A stretch of 64,000 nucleotides of DNA from Bacillus sp. RAR_GA_16 (GTDB lineage: Bacteria > Bacillota > Bacilli > Bacillales > Guptibacillaceae). The notes below the pieces were generated by a model that did not search any database, was not told the origin of the DNA, and saw only the letters and a program-made list of their open reading frames with translations. The stretch is from the NCBI RefSeq assembly GCF_020165985.1, contig NZ_JAIUKZ010000018.1:434001-498000 (forward strand). Reading direction: 5' to 3'. This document shows positions 1-9,364 of this stretch, piece by piece; the stretch's first letter is position 1, and every line of letters begins with the position of its first letter. The position numbers and the translations under genes were made by a program.

Positions 1-121
1 GATGTCCTGTAGCCATACCAGTTGACAAGTCTGATCCCTCCGTTCCCTTTCCCATTCCTTCTCTTATCATAAAAGGAATATAAAAAAATTGCAAGAAAAA
101 GCAGGGTAAACGCAATCATGT

Positions 122-1051
122 TTAGAAAATACTTAGTCCATATTGTGAAGATAAATTTTCAAGAAGTTTATTTCCTGCAATACTATTTCCTTTTGCATCA
201 AGTGGTGGACTGTAGACACCTATGCCCATTTCATTTGGGACTAGGCTTAAAATCCCCCCTGAAACGCCACTTTTTGCAGGTATGGCAACATTAATAGCAA
301 ATTCACCTGAAGCGTTGTACATCCCACATGTCACCATAAAGGTTTTTACAATTCTCGCAATGTATCTAGGAATGATGCGTCGCTCTGTTTCAGGATCCCT
401 GCCTTCATTTGCCAAAACCATACCTATCCGTGCGAGATCTTTACAGTTTACTTCAATAGCGCACTGCTTAGTGTAGGCTTCAAGAAGCATTTCCACATCG
501 TCATCAATGATCCCATGCTGCTTCATGAAATAGCTTAAGGCTCGATTAAGGTTGGCAGATTCATACTCTGAATCAGCTACTTCCATATTAATACCAATAC
601 TTGAGTTATTGGTCATATCATGAATCAACTGCAAAATACGTCCAACTTTTTCTTCCACCGAACTTCCATGAATCATATTGGTCACAACTAATGCGCCAGC
701 ATTAATCATTGGATTAAGCGGTTTTGAAGGGATCATTGTCTCAAGCTTCGCAATTGAATTAAATGGATCCCCTGTTGGCTCCATCCCAACTCTCGAAAAA
801 ACGTGATCCTCTCCTGCATCCATTATGGCAAGAGCTAATGTTAGAACTTTAGAGATACTCTGTAGCGTGAATGTTTCTGCCACATCACCTGCTGACAAAC
901 AGCCTTCTTCTTTAGAATAAATGGCAATGGCGAGTTTATCAGGTTCAGCCTTTGCGAGAGCTGGAATATAGTCCGCTACTTTCCCATCCTTCGTATAAGG
1001 TTTGCTTCGCCTAACTAGCTCTACTAATTCTTCTTCTGTACGACATCTCAT
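122..1051 (-). CDS. glsA: Glutaminase (YlaM/GlsA2 type)
   Basis: Hydrolyses L-glutamine to glutamate and ammonia in the cytoplasm. The 309-residue protein has the usual length of the serine-dependent beta-lactamase-fold glutaminases. The catalytic Ser-x-x-Lys motif is seen as SISK at residues 65-68, and the conserved NPMINAGA segment lies at 113-120. The start is ATG with an upstream GGGAGGAT-type ribosome site. The neighbours ylaL and ylaK match the B. subtilis ylaK-ylaL-ylaM order, which makes this the YlaM paralogue rather than the YbgJ one. It is read divergently from ylaL. Confidence 0.95.
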   Translation of the reverse strand: MRCRTEEELVELVRRSKPYTKDGKVADYIPALAKAEPDKLAIAIYSKEEGCLSAGDVAETFTLQSISKVLTLALAIMDAGEDHVFSRVGMEPTGDPFNSIAKLETMIPSKPLNPMINAGALVVTNMIHGSSVEEKVGRILQLIHDMTNNSSIGINMEVADSEYESANLNRALSYFMKQHGIIDDDVEMLLEAYTKQCAIEVNCKDLARIGMVLANEGRDPETERRIIPRYIARIVKTFMVTCGMYNASGEFAINVAIPAKSGVSGGILSLVPNEMGIGVYSPPLDAKGNSIAGNKLLENLSSQYGLSIF

Positions 1052-1169
1052 ATGAAATCCTCCCGCTCATAACAAATTGACTCTCACCCTACTGTTCCCC
1101 AAATGTGACAAATGCAAGCATAACCGGTATACTTGGTTTGCAAAAGATTTTGATAGCGGGGTGTATTAG

Positions 1170-1658
1170 ATGGAAACGATTCTACCCATTAAGGGGAAAG
1201 TCAATTACGCCATTACCTTAGATGCAAGCGTATGGATTTTTGATGATCGCAAGATTGAACTGGATGAATTTTTGAAATTTGACGATTCAAACAAGAAGAA
1301 TGAGAACGATTACATTCGCACTCAGGCAGAGCGGTGGGAAAGAGAACGCACTGGGATTAAACCTCCCGTGAACAAAAGCATTAAACGGTTCGAGAAAGAA
1401 CGCGTCCTAACTGGAAGCTTTGTGATTCCGTTACAACCGTTTCTCTCAAATGCTGAACCCGCTAGTGATAGAGTTCAACTTGAATCGAGCGATGGTCAGC
1501 AACAGGTAATATCACTAGAAGAAGCGATGAACGGCTTTCTTCGTTTTTCTAAAGACGGAAAGCCGCTCAGGGAGGATGGGCCCACTCACTTCTATTTTGG
1601 AGATGGTTCTAACGCTTCTGAACCTGTTAAAAACGTTTCAGCCATTACAGTCATTTAA
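1170..1658 (+). CDS. ylaL: YlaL-like conserved protein
   Basis: A 162-residue soluble protein with no signal peptide or membrane segment. I recognise it as YlaL from its opening (LPIKGKVNYAITLDASVWIFDDRK) only in part and mainly from its position between glsA and ylaK. The middle is rich in charged residues (ERWERERTG, KRFEKERVL). Its molecular function is unknown to me. It converges on ylaK, and the two stop codons overlap (TAA here at 1656-1658 against 1655-1657 on the other strand), so there is no room for a separate terminator. Confidence 0.8.
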   Translation: METILPIKGKVNYAITLDASVWIFDDRKIELDEFLKFDDSNKKNENDYIRTQAERWERERTGIKPPVNKSIKRFEKERVLTGSFVIPLQPFLSNAEPASDRVQLESSDGQQQVISLEEAMNGFLRFSKDGKPLREDGPTHFYFGDGSNASEPVKNVSAITVI

Positions 1659-2986
1659 AGGAGATCAGCTGCAATTCGGGCAAGTAAAGATCGCTCACCT
1701 TTCTCGAGCTTAACATGTCCGCTGAGCGGCTGATCTTTAAATTTTTCTACTACATAAGTAAGCCCATTTGTATATTCATCTAAATAAGGGTGATCGATTT
1801 GTTGTGGATCTCCGAGAAGCACAATCTTACTGCCCTCTCCCACTCTCGTTAAAATGGTTTTGACTTCATGCTTCGTTAAATTCTGCGCCTCATCGATAAT
1901 TATATATTGATCAGGTAAACTTCTACCTCGAATATACGTTAGTGCCTCCACTTGAATGGAACCGATTCCTGATAAAATTTTTTCAAGTTCACCCGTTTTT
2001 TTCACGTTAAACAGGTACTCTAAATTATCATAAATAGGCTGCATCCAGGGCCGTAGCTTCTCTTCTTTTTCACCCGGTAAAAACCCAATATCTTTCCCAA
2101 CTGGGACAATTGGCCTTGCAATAAATAGCTTCTTGTATCGATTCATATCTTCTGTTTGCATTAAACCTGCCGCCATCGCAAGTAACGTTTTTCCTGTTCC
2201 CGCCTTTCCTACTAAAGTGACGAGAGGGATATCATTTCGAACAAGCAAATCTAATGCCATTCTTTGCTGGACGTTTCGAGGACCGATTCCCCACATATAC
2301 TCTGTTTCCATCGCCGTTTTTTCAATTCTTTTACCGTGTTTATCAACTTTTCCAATGCCGGAAGAGGATGCCTGAATAGGGTCTTTAAGAATCACATATT
2401 GGTTCGGATAAAGAGGTCTCCCCTTTAATTTACTTGCATCAATAAAATGCTGCTCAAAAAATTGATTCAATAGTTCAGAATCAACATACCTTTCTTCATA
2501 ACCTGTGTATATTTGATTAAATTCAACCACTCGATCGGTTAAAAAATCCTCCGCTTGGATTCCCATTGCATCTGCTTTAACGCGAACTAACGCATCCTTA
2601 CTTACCAGAATAACAGTCCGTCCTGATTTTAATTTCCCTTCTTCTAAAAATAAATTTAACGCTACAGCTAGAATTCGATTGTCATTTGTTTTTTCTACAA
2701 ATTTATCTTGTAAATATTGAAACGATCGATGATTGAGTTCGATTCGAAGCGTCCCTCCATTTTCTAAAGGGATCGACTCATGAAGCTTCCCTCTTTCTCG
2801 AAAACCATCAATCATGCGAGAAACTTGCCTTGCATTTCTTCCAATTTCATCCATATACCTTTTCTTTGAATCCACTTCCTCTAATACAACCGCCGGAATG
2901 ACAATTTCATTCGTATCGAACGAATAAATCGCATTTGGATCCTGGAGTAACACGTTAGTATCTAGGACGTAAACCTTATCCAACAC
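1655..2986 (-). CDS. ylaK: PIN-domain/PhoH-type ATPase YlaK
   Basis: A two-domain PhoH2 protein of 443 residues. The N-terminal PIN nuclease-like domain (about 1-150) shows its acidic residues in VLDTN (D9), TNDNR (D102) and SKDAL (D131). The C-terminal PhoH helicase-like ATPase has Walker A GKAGTGKT at 260-267, Walker B IIIDEAQ near 362-368 and a sensor-type LLGDPQQID near 390. Family members couple ATP hydrolysis to RNA cleavage or unwinding; that role here is inferred. The start is ATG with a GGAGGCGAAG ribosome site. It lies beside ylaJ and ylaL as in B. subtilis. Confidence 0.92.
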   Translation of the reverse strand: MLDKVYVLDTNVLLQDPNAIYSFDTNEIVIPAVVLEEVDSKKRYMDEIGRNARQVSRMIDGFRERGKLHESIPLENGGTLRIELNHRSFQYLQDKFVEKTNDNRILAVALNLFLEEGKLKSGRTVILVSKDALVRVKADAMGIQAEDFLTDRVVEFNQIYTGYEERYVDSELLNQFFEQHFIDASKLKGRPLYPNQYVILKDPIQASSSGIGKVDKHGKRIEKTAMETEYMWGIGPRNVQQRMALDLLVRNDIPLVTLVGKAGTGKTLLAMAAGLMQTEDMNRYKKLFIARPIVPVGKDIGFLPGEKEEKLRPWMQPIYDNLEYLFNVKKTGELEKILSGIGSIQVEALTYIRGRSLPDQYIIIDEAQNLTKHEVKTILTRVGEGSKIVLLGDPQQIDHPYLDEYTNGLTYVVEKFKDQPLSGHVKLEKGERSLLARIAADLL

Positions 2987-3156
2987 TTCGCCTCCTGACC
3001 AAATTTATATTGCTGTAACAGGTACGAAAGACAGTTGGGACTATCTACGTTTTCTATAATCTATGAAAGAGCGTATAAAGTTAGACGGTTATTCAGAAAA
3101 TAATTAACAAACTGCAGTAATTTGTTTCTAAATTGCTTACGACGGAGGTAATTGAA

Positions 3157-3745
3157 ATGAAAAAAATGCGATGGACCATCGCCCTTTTTCTTCTTGTAGC
3201 ATGTCAAGCCAATGATGAACCTGTTGCTGAAAAAAAGGAGCAGACGGAGCGAGTACAATATGTAAAGCAGTCAGTGCGCACGCCTAAGAATGAAGATTTA
3301 TCAGCTACAGAGATAGCAGAACATCTTGTCACAGTTGCAAAGAAAGTTCCTGATGTAAATGATGCCACAGCGGTTGTTACTGGCAAATATGCCGTGGTGG
3401 GCATTGATGTGAATCAAAAGCTTGAATCGCTCTCGTGTTAGCTCAATTAAATATACGGTCGCAGAAGCACTTCAAAAAGATCCTTATGGGGCAAATGCTG
3501 TAATAACAGCTGATGCGGACACGACTTACCGTTTAAAACAGATGGCGACAGAAATCAAGCGAGGACACCCTGTAGGGGGAATTATGGAAGAACTTGCGGA
3601 TATCGTCGGTAGATTAATGCCCGAAGTCCCAAGTACCCCAAATAAATCAGAACCAGAACCGGTACGCTCAAATGATAAACAACTACCTGGTAATAAAGAG
3701 AAAGAATTAAAACAGCAGCAGGAAAAACAAGATTTAGATAAGTAA
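3157..3745 (+). pseudogene. ylaJ: YlaJ lipoprotein (YhcN/YlaJ family), interrupted by a +1 frameshift
   Basis: A spore-associated lipoprotein family. The start is ATG 3157 behind a GGAGGT site; the signal peptide MKKMRWTIALFLLVAC ends in a lipobox at Cys16. Frame one runs to a stop at 3441. The family-like continuation (SSIKYTVAEALQKDPYGANA, then GIMEELADIVGRLMP) sits in the next frame and ends at 3745. Reading GATC instead of GAATC at 3424-3428 joins them as KLDRSRVSSIKY. The tail is acidic/Gln-rich. The break shares its exact form with four other broken genes in the window, so I think the gene is intact in the organism. It is followed by a two-way terminator. Confidence 0.8.
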
Positions 3746-3754
3746 ATCGATGCT

Positions 3755-3788
3755 AAAAAGACATGAGCCCCTAGGCTCATGTCTTTTT
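3755..3788. terminator. Bidirectional terminator between ylaJ and the PNPOx-like gene
   Basis: A hairpin with AAAAAGACATGAGCC pairing to GGCTCATGTCTTTTT gives A- and T-runs on both sides, so it can stop transcription from both converging genes. Its right arm overlaps the last codons of the minus-strand gene. Confidence 0.8.
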
Positions 3789-4232
3789 AAGTTCCGCCAT
3801 AACCGAACGATCTAACTTAGCAGCAGCTTCTGGATCATAGATCTTTTCATAAGCAGGCTCAACCGACATTTTCGCACCATAAAACATAACATCTCGCACT
3901 TCTTTAATGAAAAGCTTATACTTCGTCAGCTTAAGCGGAACGTTTTCCATTTTTTCTTCTATTAAAGAAGCTCTTCCATTGATCGCATACGTGCTTTCGT
4001 TTCCAATGAGCGTTATCGAAATTTGATCATTCCTCTTTATGTTGGATACAATCCTCGATTTTTGATCAACTGCAAATACAATAGATTGATCATCGACCGC
4101 ATACAACCAGGAAATAGCACTAACGTTTGGACCACTTGTTTCGTGATCAATTGTCGAAAGAAGGACATACTGTTCCCTTTTAAGAAGCGTTAGTAGATCA
4201 TTTGAAAGCGAAACGTCTACTTTATTTGGCAT
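3777..4232 (-). CDS. Pyridoxamine 5'-phosphate oxidase-like split-barrel protein
   Basis: A 151-residue protein of the FMN-binding split-barrel fold. The typical strand pattern is visible in QYVLLSTIDHETSGPNVSAI near the N terminus, followed by SIVFAVDQKSRIVSNIKRN and a central barrel strand. The start at ATG 4232 is chosen because a GGAGGG ribosome site lies 7 bases upstream; a GTG 15 bases earlier overlaps that site. The substrate cannot be told. It lies between ylaJ and ylaI, where it is an insertion relative to the B. subtilis order as I remember it. Confidence 0.75.
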   Translation of the reverse strand: MPNKVDVSLSNDLLTLLKREQYVLLSTIDHETSGPNVSAISWLYAVDDQSIVFAVDQKSRIVSNIKRNDQISITLIGNESTYAINGRASLIEEKMENVPLKLTKYKLFIKEVRDVMFYGAKMSVEPAYEKIYDPEAAAKLDRSVMAELKKT

Positions 4233-4332
4233 ACCTATTCCCTCCAATTAATTCCTTTAATCTAACGCATTATACTGCAAAGGATCGGTTTATTCATGCT
4301 ATACTAACAACATGGAATGAGAGGTGTTAACA

Positions 4333-4533
4333 ATGCGCGTCAAATGTGTCCTATGTGATAAAATTGAAAAAATCGAAAGCGGTAGTCCACTCGCTAAAAA
4401 ATTACGCAACAGACCGATCCACACTTATATGTGTGACACCTGTGATGAGCGAATCGAAACTCGCACGAAAGAACGAAAAGATACGGGGAATTTCAAGCTG
4501 TTTCATCAGGATGAAACAAACGATGAGTGGTAG
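4333..4533 (+). CDS. ylaI: YlaI family small zinc-finger-like protein
   Basis: A 66-residue protein with two Cys pairs, CVLC near the N terminus and CDTC about 30 residues later, as expected for a zinc ribbon. The block PLAKKLRNRPIHTYMC is characteristic of YlaI. The start is ATG 4333 with a GAGAGGTG ribosome site. The coding region overlaps the start of the next gene, suggesting translational coupling. The function is not known; the four Cys suggest metal binding. Confidence 0.85.
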   Translation: MRVKCVLCDKIEKIESGSPLAKKLRNRPIHTYMCDTCDERIETRTKERKDTGNFKLFHQDETNDEW

Positions 4534-4966
4534 AATCAAGGCAGGTCTTTTTGCTGGTGCGATTTCAGGAATAGCTCTTGGGTTCCTCCTAAAAGCAATC
4601 GAAGCCATAACGGGAAAGCTCGTGTATACGCTCCTTTTAAACGTTGATTTTATACCGATTATTGGGCAAATAAACTGGCCAGAATGGATTGAATTCGTCT
4701 TTCACCTTTTCATCTCTCTAATCATTGGTGTCGTCTACAGTATTGGAAGCTCACGATACTTCTCTCAACAACGAAAAGCACAGGCGATTTTAGCCTACGT
4801 CCTAACACTACCAACCGTTTTTCTTTACTTTCCTCTCACTTATCTAGCCATTAAGCCAACGCCAGGGTTATGGGATTTTACAGCCATTACTTACTGGACG
4901 CTTGGACATGTGATTTATGCAGCGATATTGTTTGGTACCTATACGAGTAAACATAACTTCGATTAA
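4511..4966 (+). CDS. Conserved integral membrane protein (YqhR/YagU-like)
   Basis: A roughly 150-residue protein with about four hydrophobic segments: AGLFAGAISGIALGF, a VFHLFISLIIGVVYSI stretch, ILAYVLTLPTVFLYF and VIYAAILFGTY. ATG 4511 and ATG 4523 are both possible starts; an AGGATGA site precedes the first. The reading frame overlaps the 3' end of ylaI by 23 bases, so the two are probably one transcript. I can only place it among uncharacterised YqhR/YagU-like membrane proteins, with low certainty. A strong hairpin follows immediately. Confidence 0.65.
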   Translation: MKQTMSGRIKAGLFAGAISGIALGFLLKAIEAITGKLVYTLLLNVDFIPIIGQINWPEWIEFVFHLFISLIIGVVYSIGSSRYFSQQRKAQAILAYVLTLPTVFLYFPLTYLAIKPTPGLWDFTAITYWTLGHVIYAAILFGTYTSKHNFD

Positions 4967-4999
4967 GAAAGACGTGCCTCGAGCACGTCTTTCTTTTTT
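4966..4999. terminator. Terminator after the ylaI-membrane protein pair
   Basis: AAGAAAGACGTGC pairs with GCACGTCTTTCTT around a CTCGA loop and a T-run follows on the plus strand. A-runs on the other side make it usable by the converging minus-strand gene. Confidence 0.85.
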
Positions 5000-5273
5000 A
5001 CTGATGATTATATTTCGGTTCATTTTCAATCGAAGTTAACAACGCTTCGATCAATTCTACAGGAAATTTCTTTGAATCTTCTTCTCCATTTCGGCGATAG
5101 CGAACAATGTAGTATTCTTGTGATACTTCCACGTGTAAATCCGACACCTGATGATCTTCCGTTAGGATTTGATGAAAGAATTCATACGTATCTTGTGCCG
5201 CCTGATCGTCTTGCCTTTCGTTGGCTACAACTTTAATACTGAGCCAATTGTATATTGTATCCTGAAGATTCAA
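4998..5273 (-). CDS. Hypothetical protein, ylaH operon
   Basis: A 91-residue acidic soluble protein with no recognisable motif. It starts at TTG behind a strong AAAGGAGGG site. It follows ylaH after an 18-base gap, so the two are likely co-transcribed. The pattern YYIVRYRRNGEE suggests a small alpha/beta fold. I do not recognise a family or function. Confidence 0.65.
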   Translation of the reverse strand: MNLQDTIYNWLSIKVVANERQDDQAAQDTYEFFHQILTEDHQVSDLHVEVSQEYYIVRYRRNGEEDSKKFPVELIEALLTSIENEPKYNHQ

Positions 5274-5291
5274 AGCTTCCCTCCTTTAACG

Positions 5292-5612
5292 TTAAGCTTC
5301 TTTTTTCTTCGACTGATTCAGTCGCACCTTATAGATAATTAATACGACAGCCGAAGCCACTAATCCTTCAGCAACAGGCAATCCTATTCCAAAAAAGGTT
5401 AATGGAAAACAGCCAATCACTAAAACAGCGTAAACGATGACATTTTTAAGGAGCGGTAGTTTTTTAGCAAAGCCAAGACGATAGACGACAATACAAAGGA
5501 TAACAATTATTGCATAAAGCAAATAAAATCCCATCGTCATATTATCTTCAATGCCAACTAACTTCGCGAAAAAAGATAAATCTTCAGGTGCAATAGTAGG
5601 TTCTGTATTCAT
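5292..5612 (-). CDS. ylaH: YlaH-like membrane protein
   Basis: A 106-residue protein with three membrane segments: MGFYLLYAIIVILCIVVYRL, VIVYAVLVIGCFPLTFFGI and a shorter AEGLVASAVVLIIY. A lysine-rich tail (NQSKKKEA) should face the cytoplasm. The start is ATG with a GGTGGAG site. Its place next to typA and ylaI matches B. subtilis ylaH. The function is unknown. Confidence 0.85.
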   Translation of the reverse strand: MNTEPTIAPEDLSFFAKLVGIEDNMTMGFYLLYAIIVILCIVVYRLGFAKKLPLLKNVIVYAVLVIGCFPLTFFGIGLPVAEGLVASAVVLIIYKVRLNQSKKKEA

Positions 5613-5721
5613 TTCTCCACCCCCGGTATAAAAGCATAATAAATGAATTCATTCATAAAAGTAAACGATTTCTTTGCATTTTGAAAAAAAATCCTACAGA
5701 AAGGTGGATACTGTCAGGATA

Positions 5722-5760
5722 TAAAAAGCGATTCAAAAGGGATGCCCCTTTTGAATCGCC
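5722..5760 (-). terminator. typA terminator
   Basis: On the minus strand GCGATTCAAAAGGGG pairs with CCCTTTTGAATCGC and TTTTTAT follows, just beyond the typA stop codon. Confidence 0.85.
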
Positions 5761-5770
5761 TCAGACACCC

Positions 5771-7603
5771 TTATTGGGCTGTTTTTTTCTTTTTAGCGTG
5801 CTTTTCACGTTCGTTTTTATCAAGGATTTTCTTACGAAGACGAATTGATTCTGGAGTTACTTCGCAGTACTCATCATCGTTCAAGTACTCAAGCGCTTCT
5901 TCAAGCGTAAGAACACGAGGCTTCTTCATTGATACAGTCTGATCTTTGTTTGCAGAACGCATGTTAGTCATCTGCTTCACCTTAACGATGTTAACAGTAA
6001 TATCATTTTCACGCGTATGCTCTCCTACAATCATACCTTCGTATACTTCAGTACCTGGAGCTACGAAGATTGTTCCTCGGTCTTCAACACCCATAATACC
6101 GTATTCAGAAGCTTTTCCTTTTTCCATGGAAACAAGCACACCAGCACGACGTCCACCTACACGACCGCTAATAAGAGGCATGTATGATTCGAACGTATGG
6201 TTGATAATCCCATATCCACGCGTTTGTGTAAGGAACTCAGTAGAGTAACCAATCAAACCACGAGCAGGAACCATAAACTCAAGACGAACTTGACCTGAAC
6301 CGTTGTTGACCATGTTGACCATTTCACCTTTACGCTCACCAAGTGATTCCATTACAGAACCAGTGTAATCTTCAGGTACGTCAATTTGAACGCGCTCAAC
6401 AGGCTCACTTGCTACACCATCGATTTCACGAACGATAACTTCAGGTTTCGATACTTGAAGCTCGTATCCTTCACGACGCATGTTTTCAATTAAGATGGAA
6501 AGGTGAAGCTCACCACGTCCTGATACGACCCATGCATCTGGTGATTCTGTGTTTTCAACACGAAGTGAAACGTCTGTTTCAAGCTGAGCTCTGAGGCGCT
6601 CTTCAATTTTGCGACTTGTGATGTACTTTCCTTCTTTACCTGCAAAAGGACTGTTATTTACAAGGAACGTCATTTGAAGTGTCGGCTCATCAATGCGAAG
6701 AATTGGAAGTGCTTCCTGATGATCTGCCGGACAAACAGTTTCACCAACGTTGATTTCTTCCATACCGGAAACCGCAACAAGGTCGCCAGCTTTTGCTTCT
6801 TCGATCTCCACTCGTTTCAAACCAATGAAACCAAATAGTTTTGTTACTCTAAATTGTTTAACGGTACCATCGATTTTCATTAAAGCAACCTGTTGGCCAA
6901 CTTTCATCGTTCCTCTAAACACGCGTCCGATACCAATTCTTCCTAGATAATCGTTATAGTCAAGAAGTGTAATCTGGAATTGAAGTGGCTCGTCACTATT
7001 ATCAAGTGGGGCAGGAATATTATCAATAATTGTGTCCATAAGAACTTTCATATTGTCATCCTGTACTTCAGGATCAAGACTAGCTGTACCATTGATTGCT
7101 GAAGCATAAACAACCGGGAAGTCTAGCTGATCTTCGTCTGCTCCAAGATCAATAAATAGATCAATTACTTCATCAACCACTTCTGCAGGACGTGCAGCTG
7201 GACGGTCAATTTTGTTAAGAACAACAATCGGTGTTAATTTTTGTTCAAGTGCTTTCTTTAATACGAAACGCGTTTGTGGCATACAGCCTTCATAAGCGTC
7301 AACGACAAGAAGAACACCATCTACCATTTTCATGATACGTTCAACTTCACCACCAAAGTCAGCGTGACCAGGTGTATCCATGATGTTGATTCGTTTGTCT
7401 TCATAGTTAATTGCCGTATTTTTAGCAAGGATCGTAATCCCGCGTTCTCTTTCAAGGTCATTCGAATCCATCGCACGTTCGCTTACTTGCTCGTTGTCAC
7501 GAAACGTACCAGACTGATGAAGCATTTGGTCTACCAGCGTCGTTTTACCGTGGTCAACGTGGGCAATGATTGCGATGTTACGAATATCTTCTCTTATTGC
7601 CAT
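5771..7603 (-). CDS. typA: Translational GTPase TypA/BipA
   Basis: A ribosome-associated GTPase of the EF-G family that helps 50S subunit assembly and stress or cold growth. The 610 residues are full length. The G1 loop AHVDHGKT is at 14-21, followed by the switch I region RERGIT, G3 DTPGHADFG and G4 NKID; EF-Tu domain 2-like and EF-G domain III/V-like parts follow, then the lysine-rich tail KKKKTAQ. The start is ATG with a GAGGAGAG ribosome site. Context ylaF-typA(ylaG)-ylaH is conserved with B. subtilis. Confidence 0.98.
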   Translation of the reverse strand: MAIREDIRNIAIIAHVDHGKTTLVDQMLHQSGTFRDNEQVSERAMDSNDLERERGITILAKNTAINYEDKRINIMDTPGHADFGGEVERIMKMVDGVLLVVDAYEGCMPQTRFVLKKALEQKLTPIVVLNKIDRPAARPAEVVDEVIDLFIDLGADEDQLDFPVVYASAINGTASLDPEVQDDNMKVLMDTIIDNIPAPLDNSDEPLQFQITLLDYNDYLGRIGIGRVFRGTMKVGQQVALMKIDGTVKQFRVTKLFGFIGLKRVEIEEAKAGDLVAVSGMEEINVGETVCPADHQEALPILRIDEPTLQMTFLVNNSPFAGKEGKYITSRKIEERLRAQLETDVSLRVENTESPDAWVVSGRGELHLSILIENMRREGYELQVSKPEVIVREIDGVASEPVERVQIDVPEDYTGSVMESLGERKGEMVNMVNNGSGQVRLEFMVPARGLIGYSTEFLTQTRGYGIINHTFESYMPLISGRVGGRRAGVLVSMEKGKASEYGIMGVEDRGTIFVAPGTEVYEGMIVGEHTRENDITVNIVKVKQMTNMRSANKDQTVSMKKPRVLTLEEALEYLNDDEYCEVTPESIRLRKKILDKNEREKHAKKKKTAQ

Positions 7604-7754
7604 TAATTATTCTCTCCTCGTATTCTCGTCTTATTTCTGACGATAAACTCAATAACTAGACCATTATAACACAGATATCGCTCTAGGCGAAATTTCTCTT
7701 CTTTCACCATCAACTACGTTATTGTACACTAGTATTATAAAGGGGGCGCTTCAC

Positions 7755-7928
7755 ATGAATAAGCATCAATTCCTTTTACTCTTAATGGCCATCCTGGCGG
7801 TTGCAAGCATGTGCGCAATCGGGATATCTATAGCGGAACAAAGCTGGATCGGCGGACTTCTTTCATTTATTGGAGTAGGTTTCTTTATGGGAATGGGTTT
7901 TCGAATTAAACGAAAAGCTGAACAATAA
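7755..7928 (+). CDS. ylaF: YlaF-like small membrane protein
   Basis: A 57-residue protein with two membrane helices (FLLLLMAILAVASMCAIGISI and WIGGLLSFIGVGFFMGMGF) and a basic C terminus RIKRKAEQ. The start is ATG 7755 behind AAAGGGGGC; upstream in-frame codons lack a ribosome site. It is divergent from typA, as ylaF is in B. subtilis. The function is unknown. Confidence 0.8.
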   Translation: MNKHQFLLLLMAILAVASMCAIGISIAEQSWIGGLLSFIGVGFFMGMGFRIKRKAEQ

Positions 7929-7936
7929 GTTCAAGA

Positions 7937-7968
7937 AAAGAGCTGCTCATTATGAACAGCTCTTTTTT
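7937..7968. terminator. Terminator between ylaF and the GNAT gene
   Basis: AAGAGCTG pairs with CAGCTCTT around a CTCATTATGAA loop and six T follow on the plus strand; A-runs serve the converging gene. Confidence 0.8.
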
Positions 7969-7969
7969 G

Positions 7970-8434
7970 TCACTCTTTTTCATTTGGATGTACAAGGACG
8001 AGATACTGTTTCTTTTCTCCTTCAACACCATATTGCTCGAACCCACATTTCCCCAAAAACAAACTCCACTCATTCTGTTCGTATGGAACGCCTGCAAAAA
8101 CAACATTTGCTTTATCTGCCATAATCTCATCGATTACTGATTTTCCTATCCCACGTTCTCGGAAAACAGGGTTGACAACAATTGTTCCTAGCCAGGATTT
8201 TTGGTTAGAAGGCGCCTTTGGAAGAACAGCCGTAAAGGCTACCGGGTTATCGTCTTTTAACCAAAGTCTAAATATACAACCCATCCCCTCATAGGTTTGT
8301 AAATAAGAAAGCATCTCTTCAATTGGTGGAATGTGACCAAATTCTTCTATTAACCACGATTCATCATTAGAAGTCCATTCAAACAAAAATTCAGCAAGGC
8401 TTTCGTTCGAGGGACGAGTCCATTTTTCAATCAT
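7970..8434 (-). CDS. GNAT family N-acetyltransferase
   Basis: A 154-residue GNAT protein. The acetyl-CoA pyrophosphate loop is seen as RERGIGKSV after the strand LGTIVVNPVF, and the C-terminal half ends in the usual GFEQYG strand. The acceptor substrate is unknown. Its ATG overlaps the stop codon of suhB (ATGA), so the two are translationally coupled and share a transcript. Confidence 0.85.
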   Translation of the reverse strand: MIEKWTRPSNESLAEFLFEWTSNDESWLIEEFGHIPPIEEMLSYLQTYEGMGCIFRLWLKDDNPVAFTAVLPKAPSNQKSWLGTIVVNPVFRERGIGKSVIDEIMADKANVVFAGVPYEQNEWSLFLGKCGFEQYGVEGEKKQYLVLVHPNEKE

Positions 8435-9273
8435 TTTTTAGAAGGCGCTCTTAAGTAAAAGTTTTGATCAAGTGCAGGTTGAATATATTCTTTTTGAACT
8501 TTTGAATGAAAGAATGAAGTTCCCACAAAAATGGTGTTTTTATCTAATAAGTCGATCTCTTTATTATCGACTGTGGTACAAATACCACCAGCTTCTTCAA
8601 TTAATATTTTACCTGCAGCAAAATCCCATGGAGCTAGTCGTAATGACACATATCCATCTAGTCGGCCTGCTGCTACATATGCCATTTCAATGGCGGCACT
8701 TCCATATGAACGCGTACCACGAATTTTCTTTAATAGGGGTGAAAAAGTGCGCGGGTCAATCCTGTGGTTTTCTGTTACCCATGTTGCATTAATCGCTAAC
8801 AGGGATTCTGAAAGATTTGTGGAACTTAAAGGTTTTATTTGCTGGTCATTTAAACGAACGCCAGAACCTTTTTTACAGTGGTAAAGCTCATCCTTTGTAA
8901 CATCATAGATAAACGCAAGTTGACCGACTCCATTTTCATATATTCCAATAGAGATGGCAAAATTGGTTTGTTGATGAACAAAATTCATCGTTCCATCAAT
9001 CGGATCGAGAAACCAGATCACACCATCTAAATCCTCTATTTCATCTCCAAATCCTTCTTCCCCCATAATGCGGTGAGTTGGATATGTACCTTTAATTTTT
9101 TCAATGAAAAATTTTTCAGTTTGCTTATCAATGTCTGTAACGAGATCATTGGGGTTGCTTTTTGACTCAATGTTAAAGGATGTCGTAAAGGAAGACACAA
9201 TCTCTTTACCCGCTTCTCTAATCCACTTTATAGTATCTTCATATACTTGATTCCAGTTCGTTTGCTGTGTCAT
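8431..9273 (-). CDS. suhB: Inositol monophosphatase family protein (YktC/SuhB)
   Basis: A Mg-dependent sugar phosphatase of the inositol monophosphatase fold. The metal-binding motif appears as FLDPIDGT following an upstream GEEGFGDE, and the second motif as PWDFAAGKILIEEAGG near the C terminus. The start is placed at ATG 9273, where AAAGGAGATC sits upstream; a longer in-frame ATG 30 bases earlier has no site. The order yktB/ykzI/yktC agrees with B. subtilis. It may act on myo-inositol phosphate or a related phosphoester. Confidence 0.9.
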   Translation of the reverse strand: MTQQTNWNQVYEDTIKWIREAGKEIVSSFTTSFNIESKSNPNDLVTDIDKQTEKFFIEKIKGTYPTHRIMGEEGFGDEIEDLDGVIWFLDPIDGTMNFVHQQTNFAISIGIYENGVGQLAFIYDVTKDELYHCKKGSGVRLNDQQIKPLSSTNLSESLLAINATWVTENHRIDPRTFSPLLKKIRGTRSYGSAAIEMAYVAAGRLDGYVSLRLAPWDFAAGKILIEEAGGICTTVDNKEIDLLDKNTIFVGTSFFHSKVQKEYIQPALDQNFYLRAPSKK

Positions 9274-9332
9274 GGTTCGATCTCCTTTTACCTTAAATTT
9301 CATTCTATTTCTTATTATGACAGGAAAAGAAG

Positions 9333-9360
9333 AAAAAACGAACCTTTTTGCAAGGTCCGT
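9333..9360 (-). terminator. Terminator of ykzI
   Basis: On the minus strand ACGGACCTT pairs with AAGGTTCGT (one G-T pair) and TTTTTTC follows. Confidence 0.65.
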
Positions 9361-9364
9361 TTCG

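Noticed and set aside
3424-3428. Programmed ribosomal frameshifting in ylaJ and the other four genes
   Set aside because: No slippery heptamer, downstream pseudoknot or internal ribosome site is common to the sites. The shared GAATC/GATTC change is explained better by one extra base.
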